Assembly: GCF_000153285.1 (NCBI RefSeq)
Contig: NZ_CH724168.1
Location: 1,083,008-1,147,007, forward strand
Length of the DNA: 64,000 nt
Reading direction: 5' to 3'
DNA from: Synechococcus sp. WH 7805
GTDB lineage: Bacteria; Cyanobacteriota; Cyanobacteriia; PCC-6307; Cyanobiaceae
Shown here: positions 1 to 9,716 of the stretch, in pieces
Numbering within the stretch: position 1 is the stretch's first letter
Layout: each line of letters begins with the position of its first letter
Position numbers and translations under genes: made by a program
The notes under the pieces: model-generated
What the model saw: only the letters and a program-made list of their open reading frames with translations
The model's database searches: none
What the model was told of the DNA's origin: nothing

Positions 1-1058
1 TCAACGCCGCCGCCGCCCCGGCATCCCAAGGAGATCTCTGCTTCCGGACCGTGGAAAGCTGGCTGCTGTGGCACTTGAGCGGGGCACGTCGCCACTGCTC
101 CGACATGAGCAATGCCAGTCGCACCCTGCTCATGGATCTGGAACAGCGCCAATGGGTGCCTGCGTTCTGTGATCACATTGGGCTCCCCACCAGCGCCTTA
201 CCCGATCTCGTGCCCTGCCGCGGTGACTTCGGCGCGATCGCCAGCGACTGCCCCTTCGCCGGAGTGCCGATCTGTGCACTCCTGGGCGACCAGCAGGCTG
301 CAACCCTCGGACAACTCTGCCTGGAACCAGGTGAAGCCAAATGCACCTATGGAACCGGTGCCTTCCTGGTGATCAACACCGGGACGGAGATCAAGCGCAG
401 TGACGCTGGGCTGCTGAGCACTCTCGGCTGGACTGATGACCAGGGCATTCCCACGTATTGCCTGGAGGGCAGCCTTTTCAATGCCGGCACCGTCGTGCAG
501 TGGCTTCGCGATGGATTGGAGATCATTCCCACAGCAGATGAGGTGAACCGTCTCGCCCTCAGTGTTGAAAACGCCGCGGGGGTGATGCTCGTACCGGCCT
601 TCACAGGCTGGGGCACACCCCACTGGGATCCCCAGGCACGCGGTCTGCTGATTGGCCTCACCCGCGACAGCCGACGGGGGCACATCGCCCGTGCCGCGCT
701 CGAGGGAATCGCCCTCTCCGTGGCGGGGTTGGTTCGACTGGCCGAGGATGCCATCGGCCATGGACTGGGAGAACTGGCCGTCGATGGCGGTGCAGCCGCC
801 TCAGATCCCCTTCTCCAGGCCCAGGCCGACAGCACAGGGCTGCGCGTGCGGCGCCCATCGCAGCTGGAAAGCACCGCACGGGGCGTCGCCTTGCTGGCAG
901 GCCTTCAGTGCGACGTCGTTCCCGACCTTCAGGTCCTTCTTCCCCAGCGTCAACAGAACACCCAACTGTTCAGGCCTCGTCTTGATCCTGATCAGCGCCA
1001 GACTTGGTTACGACGGTGGGATGACGCCGTTTCACGGAGCCTCCACTGGCATGAATGA
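1..1058 (+). CDS. glpK: Glycerol kinase, C-terminal part (5' end outside window)
   Basis: This enzyme phosphorylates glycerol with ATP to glycerol-3-phosphate in the cytoplasm. The open frame runs from base 3 to the TGA at 1056-1058, and no start codon is expected inside the window. The visible part begins with the GDLCF..TVESWLLW segment typical of glycerol kinases. It continues with LLGDQQAATLGQ, the KCTYGTGAFL phosphate-binding region and DGGAAASDPLLQ, all in family order (FGGY superfamily). About 350 residues are present, so roughly the first third is missing. Its end overlaps the start of glpD by 8 bases, so the two are almost certainly co-transcribed and translationally coupled. Identification is secure. 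Confidence 0.95.
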   Translation, partial: NAAAAPASQGDLCFRTVESWLLWHLSGARRHCSDMSNASRTLLMDLEQRQWVPAFCDHIGLPTSALPDLVPCRGDFGAIASDCPFAGVPICALLGDQQAATLGQLCLEPGEAKCTYGTGAFLVINTGTEIKRSDAGLLSTLGWTDDQGIPTYCLEGSLFNAGTVVQWLRDGLEIIPTADEVNRLALSVENAAGVMLVPAFTGWGTPHWDPQARGLLIGLTRDSRRGHIARAALEGIALSVAGLVRLAEDAIGHGLGELAVDGGAAASDPLLQAQADSTGLRVRRPSQLESTARGVALLAGLQCDVVPDLQVLLPQRQQNTQLFRPRLDPDQRQTWLRRWDDAVSRSLHWHE

Positions 1059-2625
1059 CACGTGCTTCGATCTCCTGGTGATCGGCGGAGGCGCCAGCGG
1101 TGCCTGCGTTGCCTACGAGGGCGTGCGCCGCGGCCTGCGTGTGGCCCTGCTGGAAAGCCATGACCTGGGAGGAGGCACCAGTTGCCGCAGCACCAAGTTG
1201 CTGCACGGAGGGGTTCGTTACCTCGAGCTTGCGTTCAAAACCGCCGACACGGCGCAGCTGCGATTGGTCAGAGAAGCCTTGCTGGAGCGGGGACACTGGC
1301 TCCAGCAAGCTCCTTTCCTAGCCAAACGCCTCGAACTGGCCCTGCCCACGGGCGGAGTGATCGGCCAGGCCTACTACCGCCTCGGGCTGGGCCTTTACGA
1401 CGCACTTTCGGGCCGCTCAGGGATTGGAAGCAGTCGCCTGCTCTCAAGCCAACAGCTGCGCCATGCCCTCCCCGCCCTTCGAGACGACATCACGCGGGGG
1501 GTGGCCTACAGCGACGGGCAGTTTGATGACGCGCGCCTCAACCTCCTGATGGCACTCACCGCGGAACAAGCGGGCGCGGTCGTGCGCACCCGTACGCGGG
1601 TCGTCGCCCTGGAAACCGACAGCAGCGGCAGGCTCTGCGGAGCGATCAGCGAAAGCACGGGCGGTCAAAGCGAGCGTTGGCAGGCGAGGGTGGTGGTGAA
1701 TGCCACTGGGATCCACTCCGACACGATCCGGAGGATGGCAGATCCCTCCTGCGAGAAGAGGATGCTCACCAGCCGTGGCATCCACCTCGTGCTCAAGCAA
1801 ACCCTTTGCCCGGAGGGAATCGGCCTGCTGCTGCCGTCTACCGATGACGGACGGGTGCTGTTCATGCTTCCGTTCTTTGGGCGAACCCTGGTGGGCACAA
1901 CCGACACCCCCTGCCCCCAGGAGCAGGCCTCCTCTCCATCAGAGAACGAAGTGAAGTACCTGTTGGATTATGTACAGCGCTGGTTTCCTGCACTCAACAA
2001 CATCGACGTAGGCAGCTGCTGGGCCGGGGGACGCCCTCTGCTGAAGCCTGCAGGTGCCGATGTGAACAGCAGCCGCGTCGTGCGCGAGCACGAGGTGGAG
2101 ACTCTGGCCTGCGGACTGGTCAGTGTGATGGGAGGCAAATGGACCACCTGCCGGCCCATGGCCATCGATACTCTCCAAGCAGTGGAGCAGCAGCTCGGGC
2201 ACGCCCTTCAAGCACCTGGGATGTTGCCTCTGATCGGCAGCGCCCCAGATTCCCTGCAAACACCTGCTCTGCTCCAGAGCCAGGAGGCCTCTCTGGAATC
2301 ACTGTTGCCAGACACGCCTCAGCGCCAGCAGCAGATCGCCCACCTACTGGGCAACCATGGGCTTGCAGCAACACACCTGGTGTCGAGCTGGTCTGACGAC
2401 GACCGACAGCCCCTCAGCGATGTGATTCCTGTCTGCCGAGGCGAGCTGCGTCATGCGATCACCCATGAGCATGCGCGAAGCGTCACTGATCTGCTCTGCC
2501 GCCGCACACGCCTGGCCATGGTGGATCAGCAGGATGCCGAGCGACTGCGCCCGGAGGTGAGCGAACTCCTGGCTCAGGCTGGCCACGGCAGTGCTGATGC
2601 TGGCGTCCTGGATCTGTCCCGCTGA
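1051..2625 (+). CDS. glpD: FAD-dependent glycerol-3-phosphate dehydrogenase
   Basis: The enzyme oxidises glycerol-3-phosphate to dihydroxyacetone phosphate and passes the electrons to the membrane quinone pool. The N-terminus has the FAD-binding dinucleotide fold (LLVIGGGASGACVAYEG) followed by GTSCRSTKLLHGGVRYLE, a hallmark of GlpD. GTTDTPCP and the C-terminal GGKWTTCRPMA also fit. The length of 524 residues is normal. I chose the ATG at 1051 because it puts the FAD motif close to the N-terminus; an in-frame ATG at 1021 would add ten residues without family similarity. It follows glpK with an 8-base overlap, so the pair forms a glycerol catabolic module. It meets the GH13 gene tail to tail. 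Confidence 0.95.
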   Translation: MNDTCFDLLVIGGGASGACVAYEGVRRGLRVALLESHDLGGGTSCRSTKLLHGGVRYLELAFKTADTAQLRLVREALLERGHWLQQAPFLAKRLELALPTGGVIGQAYYRLGLGLYDALSGRSGIGSSRLLSSQQLRHALPALRDDITRGVAYSDGQFDDARLNLLMALTAEQAGAVVRTRTRVVALETDSSGRLCGAISESTGGQSERWQARVVVNATGIHSDTIRRMADPSCEKRMLTSRGIHLVLKQTLCPEGIGLLLPSTDDGRVLFMLPFFGRTLVGTTDTPCPQEQASSPSENEVKYLLDYVQRWFPALNNIDVGSCWAGGRPLLKPAGADVNSSRVVREHEVETLACGLVSVMGGKWTTCRPMAIDTLQAVEQQLGHALQAPGMLPLIGSAPDSLQTPALLQSQEASLESLLPDTPQRQQQIAHLLGNHGLAATHLVSSWSDDDRQPLSDVIPVCRGELRHAITHEHARSVTDLLCRRTRLAMVDQQDAERLRPEVSELLAQAGHGSADAGVLDLSR

Positions 2626-2645
2626 ACGCGGGCCGCTCGCGCCCG

Positions 2646-4316
2646 TCAGCTGTCCTGCAAGGCTTCGTTCTGCTCTTCAACCTCACCCAGCAACCACCAG
2701 TTGAAGCCGTGGGCCGGCAAATACACAAACCAGCCTGCGCTGGCGGGTGGGTATTCACACCCCCACATCACTTCCCGGGTTCGCTCTCCCTCCCATCGGC
2801 TGAGATCGAGTTGAAGCGACGCTCCTGCCGCCGAAAGATTCGCCGCCACCAGCACGGTCATCGATCCGTCGCAGCGCACATAGCTGATCACACTGGGATG
2901 AACGCTCGGGAGCAGCTCGAAATCACCATGGCGCAAGGCCGGCAACAACCGCCGGCAGGTGAGCATGCGCCGGTGCCAGTTGAGCAGTGACCCTGGAAGC
3001 TGTTTCTGCACTTCCACATTCACCACCCGGTAGTCGTATCCAGGCGCTGTGATGGGCGGCAACACGAGCAGTGGGTCCGGGGCCGACGAGAAGCCTCCAT
3101 TCCGGGCCGGTGTCCAGGCCATGGGTGTGCGGTTGGGATCCCGGTCCCTCAATCCGGGCCAGTCCCCCATCCCCAGCTCATCGCCGTAATAAAGACAAGG
3201 CATCCCCGGCAGGCTGTAGAGAAGTCCGTGCAACACACGGTTCGAACCTGGATCGCCATTAAGCAAAGGAGCTAAGCGGCGATTAATGCCCCAGTTGAGC
3301 CAGTGACCCTGGCCCTGATGAAGCCCGGCTCGAATGATTTGGATCACCTCCTCGGGAATCAGATGACCATCTCCAAGCCAGAGCTCATCGTGATTGCGCA
3401 GGGGTAAAGCCCAGCGGCAGCCGCACACGGCGTCCTGGGCATCCTGAAGACACTGACGCAGATGCTCCGTGGAACCGCTGGCAATGGCCGCGAACAGATG
3501 AGCCGTGAGAACAAAATTGAACGCACCATGCAATTCATCGTCCGCGAGATAGGGCGCTGCCTCCTGCACCGGTTGGATTGCCTCGGCCAACAGGAGAACA
3601 TCGCGGCCATGAGAATCCACCCGCTCACGCAACCGCTTCAAAAAGGCATGCGTCTCCGGCAAGCCCTCGCAACGTGAATTCTCCTCTTCGCAGAGAAAGG
3701 GCACCGCATCCAGACGGAAACCATCAACACCACGCTCGATCCAGAAATCGACAACCTCGAGCATCTCGTCTTGCACCAGGGGGTTGGCGTAATTGAGGTC
3801 GGGCTGATGACGCAGGAACCGGTGGAGGTAGTACTGCCCCGCCACGTCATCCCATTCCCAATTGGACGATTCGAAGTGGCGGAACAGAACGGGAGCGTCC
3901 GCATAGCGATGGGGATCGTCGCTCCAGACGTACACCTCTCTCTCAGGCGTGCCCTGTGGTGCCCAGCGCGCCCTCTGAAACCAGGGGTGAAGCGCGCTGG
4001 TGTGATTCAGCACCAGATCCATCACCACCTTCAGACCATGCCCATGGGCTGCGGTGAGAAAACGATGAAAGGCCGCCAGATCTCCCAGATCTGGATGGAT
4101 CGCCTTGAAATCAGTGATGTCATACCCACCGTCCTGGAGGGGGGATGGATAGACCGGAGTCAGCCAAATCGCTTCCACGCCAAGCCAGCGCAGATAAGGC
4201 AAACGACTCGACAGCCCCTGCAGATCTCCCACGCCATCGCCGTTGCCATCGGCATAGCTGCGCACGATCAATTGATAGATCACGGCGCCGTTCCACCACC
4301 GCTGCTGCTTCGGCAT
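2646..4316 (-). CDS. treS: GH13 family glucosidase, trehalose-synthase-like
   Basis: This is a glycoside hydrolase family 13 enzyme of 556 residues. The N-terminus (WWNGAVIYQLIVRSYADGNG) and the DLVLNHTS, GFRLDAVPF and LRNHDE regions follow trehalose synthase (maltose alpha-D-glucosyltransferase) closely. The expected catalytic residues are present: nucleophile Asp203, acid/base Glu245 and the third carboxylate Asp310. There is no fused maltokinase domain, and the chain ends with a short beta-rich C-domain. TreS interconverts maltose and trehalose; related members hydrolyse alpha-glucosides or glucosyl-glycerol-like compounds. The gene converges on glpKD, so a role in handling glucosides that release glycerol is possible, but that is inference. 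The GH13 assignment is certain; the exact substrate is not. Confidence 0.8.
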   Translation of the reverse strand: MPKQQRWWNGAVIYQLIVRSYADGNGDGVGDLQGLSSRLPYLRWLGVEAIWLTPVYPSPLQDGGYDITDFKAIHPDLGDLAAFHRFLTAAHGHGLKVVMDLVLNHTSALHPWFQRARWAPQGTPEREVYVWSDDPHRYADAPVLFRHFESSNWEWDDVAGQYYLHRFLRHQPDLNYANPLVQDEMLEVVDFWIERGVDGFRLDAVPFLCEEENSRCEGLPETHAFLKRLRERVDSHGRDVLLLAEAIQPVQEAAPYLADDELHGAFNFVLTAHLFAAIASGSTEHLRQCLQDAQDAVCGCRWALPLRNHDELWLGDGHLIPEEVIQIIRAGLHQGQGHWLNWGINRRLAPLLNGDPGSNRVLHGLLYSLPGMPCLYYGDELGMGDWPGLRDRDPNRTPMAWTPARNGGFSSAPDPLLVLPPITAPGYDYRVVNVEVQKQLPGSLLNWHRRMLTCRRLLPALRHGDFELLPSVHPSVISYVRCDGSMTVLVAANLSAAGASLQLDLSRWEGERTREVMWGCEYPPASAGWFVYLPAHGFNWWLLGEVEEQNEALQDS

Positions 4317-4427
4317 CCGACTGATGCTTTCTCACTCCGTAGTAATGACGACGGAGGCTTCCGTCATCCCCTTCGCAATGGATGCAAGGGAAGACCTGCA
4401 AACATGCAACGGTCGCAGGGAACCGTG

Positions 4428-5828
4428 ATGGTTCAGATCACCGGGACCAGTCCCTTCTCAGCTACAGATCTCGAAGCACTGCGCGCCCCTGTGGTGAAAG
4501 GGACAAGCCGCCCAGAAGCCTGGCGACGGCTCCAACTGGATCGCTTGCATTCCCTCGTCTGTGACCACGAGCAGGAGGTGTTGGACGCGCTTCATCAGGA
4601 TCTGGCCAAACCGCCACTCGAAGGGATGGCCGAGGTGGTGTCCCTGCTGCAGGAATTGAAACTGGCCCGACGGAACCTGCGCCGATGGATGCGCCCTCAA
4701 TCGGTCCGGGTCCCAATCGTGCAGCAGCCCGGACGCGCCCAGCTGATCCGGGAACCACTTGGCTGCGTGCTTCTCATCGGGCCCTGGAATCTGCCCTTCA
4801 GTCTTACGTTCTGGCCTTTGGTTAGCGCACTGGCCGCAGGAAATACAGCTGTAATCAAGCCGTCTGAGCAGGCACCGGCAACAGCGGAGCTGATTGAACG
4901 ACTGGTGCCGCTCCACTTTCCCAGCGATGTGGTCCAGGTCGTGAACGGGGACGCCCGCGTGGCGGCGGATCTAGTCAGGCTCCGTTTTGATCACATTTTT
5001 TTCACCGGAGGGGGGCGGATTGGAGCCAAAGTTCTTGAAGGAGCAGCGGCCAATCTCACACCGGTGACCCTGGAACTCGGAGGCAAGAACCCTGCCGTGG
5101 TTCTCGCAGGGGCCGATCTGGAGGTCACCGCACGGCGACTGATCTGGGGAAAGGGATTTAACGCAGGACAAGCCTGTGTGGCGCCCGATCACATCCTTGT
5201 GGAACACAGTCTGAAAGGTCCACTCCTCCAGGCCATGACGGACCAGCGTCACGCGCTCTACGGCACCAACCCCCTGGAATCAGAGCACATGGCTTCACTG
5301 ATTTCTGAGCGTCACTACAAACGTTTGGCGGGCTTGATCAAAACAGCAAAGGACGACGGACGCGTCCTCCTTGGTGGGGAATGTGATGAAACCCGCCGCA
5401 GGATTGCCCCAACGTTAATCAGCATCCAAAACAACACTGACCCGTTGATGGCCGATGAACTGTTCGGTCCTCTTCTTCCTGTGATTGAAATCGATGATTT
5501 CAACGATGCAATCACTCGTATCCAAAGTCAGGACAAGCCTCTCGCTATTTATCTGTTTGGTGGAGATCCTGACGAGCAGCAACGCCTCCTGCGCACCACG
5601 AGTTCCGGGACCGTCTGTTTCAACGATGTCATCCTCCAGGCTGGCGTCCCAGGTCTTGCTTTCGGAGGTGTTGGGGCCAGTGGCATGGGATCCCATCACG
5701 GCGAAGCAGGGTTCCGCACTTTTTCGCATGAACGCTCGGTTCTGAAACGCTCGTTCTGGCTCGATCTACCGCAGAGATATCCTCCCTACACACTGAAGCC
5801 GGATACATTTCGCCGACTTTTGAGCTGA
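4428..5828 (+). CDS. Aldehyde dehydrogenase, class 3-like
   Basis: An NAD(P)-dependent aldehyde dehydrogenase of about 466 residues. Visible motifs are GPWNLPFSLTFWPLVSALAAGN (cofactor and substrate tunnel), FTGGGRIGAKV (nucleotide loop), LELGGKNP (general-base Glu region) and FNAGQACVAPDH, which holds the catalytic Cys. The C-terminal end lacks the long hydrophobic membrane anchor of fatty aldehyde dehydrogenases. Class 3 members act on fatty or aromatic aldehydes; the substrate here cannot be read. The start was set at the ATG at 4428, preceded by AGGGA; an in-frame ATG at 4404 is the alternative. The open frame runs far upstream antisense to the GH13 gene, which I judge non-coding. The gene diverges from the GH13 gene across about 110 bases. 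Confidence 0.9.
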   Translation: MVQITGTSPFSATDLEALRAPVVKGTSRPEAWRRLQLDRLHSLVCDHEQEVLDALHQDLAKPPLEGMAEVVSLLQELKLARRNLRRWMRPQSVRVPIVQQPGRAQLIREPLGCVLLIGPWNLPFSLTFWPLVSALAAGNTAVIKPSEQAPATAELIERLVPLHFPSDVVQVVNGDARVAADLVRLRFDHIFFTGGGRIGAKVLEGAAANLTPVTLELGGKNPAVVLAGADLEVTARRLIWGKGFNAGQACVAPDHILVEHSLKGPLLQAMTDQRHALYGTNPLESEHMASLISERHYKRLAGLIKTAKDDGRVLLGGECDETRRRIAPTLISIQNNTDPLMADELFGPLLPVIEIDDFNDAITRIQSQDKPLAIYLFGGDPDEQQRLLRTTSSGTVCFNDVILQAGVPGLAFGGVGASGMGSHHGEAGFRTFSHERSVLKRSFWLDLPQRYPPYTLKPDTFRRLLS

Positions 5829-5906
5829 GATTCGTTGACGAGCGTATGAAGCAGGGCTGGCGTCCTGTGGATGGCACCTTATGTTTCGCCCATCTATTGG
5901 AGATGT

Positions 5907-7001
5907 ATGCGCCGCACCCTCGTAGCACTCCTTGCCTTGATGGCCCTCTCGGGCCTTCCTTCCGGCGCAGCAAACATAACGGTCAGAGGCGGAGACACCC
6001 TCTCCGATATCGCTGAACGCTATGGCGTATCGATCGGCAGTTTGATGCGTGTGAATGGCCTGCGCGACTCAAACCATGTCGAGGCGGGGCAGACCCTGCG
6101 TCTTCCAGAGGGAGCAGCCGCAGGATTCACAGCTGGGAAGGGGCGGCATACGGTGCGTTCGGGAGACACCCTTGGTGCGATCGCTCTGCAGTACCGCGTC
6201 AGTGAGCGCCAATTAATGGTGTTGAACGGCCTCGCCAGTGCCGATCATGTGGAGAAAGGCCAAACGCTGAAACTGCCTAGCAATGCAGTTTTGCCAAAAC
6301 CGAAAACAGCCGCCAAACCCAAACTCAAGCCAGTACCGGTGAAGGCAGACCCCAATGCCACCAGTCACACCGTGGCGCGCGGCCAGACCCTGACGCAAAT
6401 TGCCAAGGCCTACAAAGTCCCTGTCGCATCGCTAGTCAGCATCAATTCCATTGCGAATCCCAACCAGGTGACCGTGGGCACCAAGCTCATGCTTCGAGCC
6501 AGCGAAACCCAACCAGCCGCCGCGGTGGCCACCAGGGATCAACCTGAAACAGCAGCCGTTCCTGAGACGACTGTGCAACCCAAGCCCAAGCCCAAGGCGT
6601 CAGCAGCCGAAATCAAAACGAACACAACTATCAAGCCCAAAACCAAGACAGCATCCAAGGCCAAGACAACAACCAAGGCCAAGTCAACAACCAAAGCCAA
6701 ACCAGTCATCACCGCAAAAGCCGATGTCTCGAAGACCTCACCAGGCATCCAACCGAACAAAGCTGACTGGAAGACCTATGGCCCCCTTCAGGTGGACTGG
6801 GGTAACTGGCAGTTAATGGGAGGCAGTGACGTCGCACCCACGCTTAACAGTGATGGACAGTCTCTGTATGTGGCCGTGAACTGCGCCGCAGAGAAGATCA
6901 ACGTGACGGCCGCCAATGGAAGCTGGAAGACCTGGAGCTCACCCCAGAAGAAGTTCGAACGCGACCTGTTGAAGGACCGCTGCAAGACCGCGAAGAGCTG
7001 A
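5907..7001 (+). CDS. Secreted LysM-repeat protein
   Basis: A 364-residue protein with a signal peptide (MRRTLVALLALMALSGLPSG, cleavage near AA). Three LysM peptidoglycan-binding modules follow, starting about residues 25, 82 and 155 and recognisable by VRGGDTLSDIAERYGVS, VRSGDTLGAIALQYRVS and VARGQTLTQIAKAYKVP. Then comes a Lys/Thr/Pro-rich linker (about residues 220-280). The compact C-terminal domain of about 75 residues has several Trp (DWKTYGPLQ, DWGNWQLMGG, SWKTWSSPQ) and two Cys. LysM proteins of this kind bind the cell wall. No peptidase or amidase domain is visible, so any enzyme activity would have to lie in the unrecognised C-terminal domain. The start gives an ideal signal sequence. 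It converges on recQ with only 8 bases between the stops. Confidence 0.85.
   Translation: MRRTLVALLALMALSGLPSGAANITVRGGDTLSDIAERYGVSIGSLMRVNGLRDSNHVEAGQTLRLPEGAAAGFTAGKGRHTVRSGDTLGAIALQYRVSERQLMVLNGLASADHVEKGQTLKLPSNAVLPKPKTAAKPKLKPVPVKADPNATSHTVARGQTLTQIAKAYKVPVASLVSINSIANPNQVTVGTKLMLRASETQPAAAVATRDQPETAAVPETTVQPKPKPKASAAEIKTNTTIKPKTKTASKAKTTTKAKSTTKAKPVITAKADVSKTSPGIQPNKADWKTYGPLQVDWGNWQLMGGSDVAPTLNSDGQSLYVAVNCAAEKINVTAANGSWKTWSSPQKKFERDLLKDRCKTAKS
6560..6725 (+). repeat. Degenerate in-frame repeat encoding Lys/Thr/Pro/Ala linker
   Basis: Short imperfect repeats of the type AAGGCCAA-GACAACAACC and AAGCCCAAGCCC lie inside the LysM gene and encode PKPKPK, then TTKAK-like units. Such low-complexity linkers are flexible wall-spanning spacers and vary in copy number between strains. 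Confidence 0.7.
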
Positions 7002-7009
7002 CGCCTGAA

Positions 7010-8497
7010 TCAAGCTGCATAAAGAAGGGGCCAGGGACGATGGAGAAACCGTCGGCCACTTTCCCTGATGTAAAGGCGCTGGTTGCCATCATCACTTTCC
7101 TGAATCAGCTCCTCCTGAACCAGACGACGGGCAAGCCAACCCCAGTGAGCCGATTGCCCCTCCTCGATATTGAGAGCATCACTGAGATGCCTGACATCCG
7201 TCCCGCGTGCAACGGCCAGTTTTTCCAACAGGATCTGCGCTTCATCTGACCAGTTCTGCCGGTGACACTCCATCTGGCATCGATCGCAGCGACCGCAGGG
7301 AGGGACAAGCTCACCGACCGAGAGCAGCAGTGCCTGTTCCCGGCAGCCCTCCCCTTCGGCCACAGCCTCCATTCGACGCAACTGCCGCTGGGCAAGCTCA
7401 ACCCGATGGGCCTCGTCTGCAGAATCACTCGCTTGTGATCGACGCAATGAGGCTTGCATCGCCCTGCCGAGGCTTGTGCGATCAGCGGGTGAAAAGAGCA
7501 CCAAGCAGTGAGCCGGCAATCCATCACGACCGGCACGACCCGATTCCTGCAGATAACCCTCAGGGGTACTCGGCAAATCAAGGTGGAGAACCAAACCCAC
7601 ATCCGAGCGATCGACGCCCATTCCGAAGGCGACCGTGGCGACAAGCACGGGATCGTTGCTGCCGAGAAAATGCTCAAGGGCCCGCAGTCGCACGTCCGGC
7701 TCGAGACCAGCGTGGTATGAGATGGCCTCAATGCCGGTTGAGCGGAGCCTCTCAGTCCACTGCTCGACTGAACGACGCGTCCGGGCATAGATCAGGGAGG
7801 CGCCTCTGGCTTGTTGGATAGCCGCAACCACCTCCTGGAGAGGATCTTTCACACGCCTGCGCATGGCGTAGTGCAGATTGCGTCGACGGGCTGATGCCAC
7901 CTGAATGAGAGGACGACGGAGATGCAACAGGCGGAGGATGTCGGCGCGAACGCGTGGTGCTGCTGTGGCGCTGAGCGCCACCATTGGCACACCTGGGCAG
8001 AGATCCCTCAACTGGCCAAGGCGTCGGTAATCCGGACGGAAATCATGCCCCCAGGCACTGATGCAGTGAGCTTCGTCCACTGCGAAAGCAACCAACTGAC
8101 CGGATGCCGCCTGCTCCTGCAGCAGAGAACGGATCGCTTCCCCCTGCAGCCGTTCCGGTGCGAGATACAGAAGTCTGAGGGTTCCTGCATCGATCTGTTC
8201 GAGGATGCGACGACGCTGCTCGAGCTCGATTCCGCCATGCAAACAGGCCGCCTCAATCCCCCGGCGGCGAAGCTGAAGCACCTGATCTTCCATCAGAGCC
8301 ACCAGCGGTGAGATCACCACGACCAAGCCAGCGCGAACGAGAGCCGGAAGTTGATAGCAGAGAGACTTGCCGCCGCCGGTCGGCAACACCGCCAAGCAAT
8401 CCTTGCCAGCAAGGAGGCACTCCACCACTGGACGCTGGCCCGATCGGAAGGATGACCATCCGTAATAACGCTGCAGCGTCGTCAGCAGCAAATCCAA
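7010..8497 (-). CDS. recQ: ATP-dependent DNA helicase RecQ (short form)
   Basis: A 3'-5' DNA helicase of superfamily 2 involved in recombination and restart of stalled forks. Motif I (PTGGGKS), the DEAH box ([18 protein letters not shown]), motif III (LSATA) and motif VI ([10 protein letters not shown]) are all visible. A zinc-binding cluster with CGRCDRCQ lies near residue 400. The chain ends at 495 residues, soon after a shortened RQC region, and no HRDC domain follows. That is shorter than E. coli RecQ and common in picocyanobacteria. The gene follows an unknown gene on the same strand with about 40 bases between them, so they may share a transcript. Confidence 0.93.
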   Translation of the reverse strand: MDLLLTTLQRYYGWSSFRSGQRPVVECLLAGKDCLAVLPTGGGKSLCYQLPALVRAGLVVVISPLVALMEDQVLQLRRRGIEAACLHGGIELEQRRRILEQIDAGTLRLLYLAPERLQGEAIRSLLQEQAASGQLVAFAVDEAHCISAWGHDFRPDYRRLGQLRDLCPGVPMVALSATAAPRVRADILRLLHLRRPLIQVASARRRNLHYAMRRRVKDPLQEVVAAIQQARGASLIYARTRRSVEQWTERLRSTGIEAISYHAGLEPDVRLRALEHFLGSNDPVLVATVAFGMGVDRSDVGLVLHLDLPSTPEGYLQESGRAGRDGLPAHCLVLFSPADRTSLGRAMQASLRRSQASDSADEAHRVELAQRQLRRMEAVAEGEGCREQALLLSVGELVPPCGRCDRCQMECHRQNWSDEAQILLEKLAVARGTDVRHLSDALNIEEGQSAHWGWLARRLVQEELIQESDDGNQRLYIRESGRRFLHRPWPLLYAA

Positions 8498-8539
8498 GAC
8501 ACACTACAGGTGGTGTATCCACCATACCGAACGCCAGAT

Positions 8540-9586
8540 CTAGAGAACAGGTGGCTCCAGTTGATCCGGTGATTCCTCGACCAGTTGCAAGCGAACCCGC
8601 TTTCCTCCAGCCAGTTCCCCTAAAGAGACGCGCATGGTGGCTCCACTGAGGCTTTGCAGCGCAGAGAGAACATCCCTCAGATAGGGCGTACTGCTCCCAC
8701 TCTCAACCCAGAGCCGCTCTTGAAGACCGCCGAGTCGTCTCCAGGAGGTATGCAGCTTGAGCACAGCGGATTCCAGAGCATGGGCCTGACCAACGGCATC
8801 CGCAAGGAGGCCAAGCGCATCCAACCTCTGGGCCTCCTGCATCGCCTTCTCAAGATCCAGTTCACCCTGTTGAAACGCACGCACGGCCTCTCCCGATTCA
8901 GTGGCTTTAGTGATCCATCGCGCCGTGTGGGTGACATCCTTGATGCGATCGAGCTCTGGCTCATCGCGGAGCACCTTACGCAGATCCTCTTGCTGGGGCT
9001 CGGGAAGCTTGGCAAGCTCCCTCACCAGAGGCGCCACCGCCTTCGGAGGAAGAAGGTTCTGTTGCGTCCGCTCACGGATCTCCTCTGGCAGAAGGGGGCT
9101 CGTCGCCGCAGTGAACTCATCAGCCAACCGTCGCACCTGCTTCCGGGTGATCTCTTGTCCCTCATTGGCTGCTTCCGAGATCATCAGCTGCACCTCCGGT
9201 TCAGCCAGGGAGGTTTCCATGAAGGCTCTTTTTGAAAACTGATTGACACTGGTCGGCTCCAAAACGCCGTCACCAAGCATCTGTTCGGCGGATTCCGCCA
9301 GCTGGATCAGGCCATAAGCCCGCGTCTTGCTGATCTCTTGCTCTCTAAGCCACTGCAGAAAACCAGCACCGCGCCCATCACCTCCACGCTTCTCACGATC
9401 ACGTACAGCCTTGAGAATGCGCCCTCTCCAGATCTCAGTCTGAAGGTCGAATTTGTCGCAGACGGTCCATGCCTCTTCCAGCTTGGCCAGAAACTCCATG
9501 GTGCTGATGTCGTCCTGCTCCGGATCGGGCAGATCGAGCTCCAATAGTGGAGATTCAGGGGACGAGGGCAACACGAACCGCAGCAC
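8540..9586 (-). CDS. Conserved hypothetical protein
   Basis: I do not recognise a named family. The 348-residue protein is mostly helical and charged. An N-terminal region about residues 30-120 ([40 protein letters not shown]) looks like a DNA-binding-type helical domain, because [15 protein letters not shown] resembles a helix-turn-helix. The region about residues 145-200 contains [14 protein letters not shown], and the C-terminal third may be alpha/beta. Similarity to ParB/KfrB-type nucleoid proteins is only an impression. A GTG start at 9586 is used; a GTG twelve bases further in and an ATG at 9499 are alternatives. It sits upstream of recQ on the same strand and diverges from psaE, so a DNA-related role would fit. 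Confidence 0.65.
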   Translation of the reverse strand: MLRFVLPSSPESPLLELDLPDPEQDDISTMEFLAKLEEAWTVCDKFDLQTEIWRGRILKAVRDREKRGGDGRGAGFLQWLREQEISKTRAYGLIQLAESAEQMLGDGVLEPTSVNQFSKRAFMETSLAEPEVQLMISEAANEGQEITRKQVRRLADEFTAATSPLLPEEIRERTQQNLLPPKAVAPLVRELAKLPEPQQEDLRKVLRDEPELDRIKDVTHTARWITKATESGEAVRAFQQGELDLEKAMQEAQRLDALGLLADAVGQAHALESAVLKLHTSWRRLGGLQERLWVESGSSTPYLRDVLSALQSLSGATMRVSLGELAGGKRVRLQLVEESPDQLEPPVL

Positions 9587-9716
9587 AACAGACGTTGGAT
9601 GCTGCCATGGAAACCGACCGAACCAGCAGAGCCTTGGGACGACATTGTGTGACGCTCAAGCACCGAGGTGCCATCACCGAGATACGCTCCTTTTGCATCC
9701 CAGTTTCAGCGCAGCG

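Noticed and set aside
198-874. Minus-strand frames of 175-187 codons opposite glpK
   Set aside because: They are shadows of the glycerol kinase gene with no family similarity.
652-1050. Upstream extension of the glpD frame to 652
   Set aside because: It overlaps glycerol kinase in another frame, and the FAD motif of GlpD is reached at once from 1051.
3771-4427. Upstream extension of the aldehyde dehydrogenase frame to 3771
   Set aside because: The extra 219 residues are antisense to the GH13 gene and resemble no dehydrogenase; the family N-terminus starts near 4428.
6560-6725. Repeated units in the LysM gene as a possible CRISPR or tandem array
   Set aside because: The units are short, imperfect, in frame and encode a Lys/Thr linker; there are no spacers.
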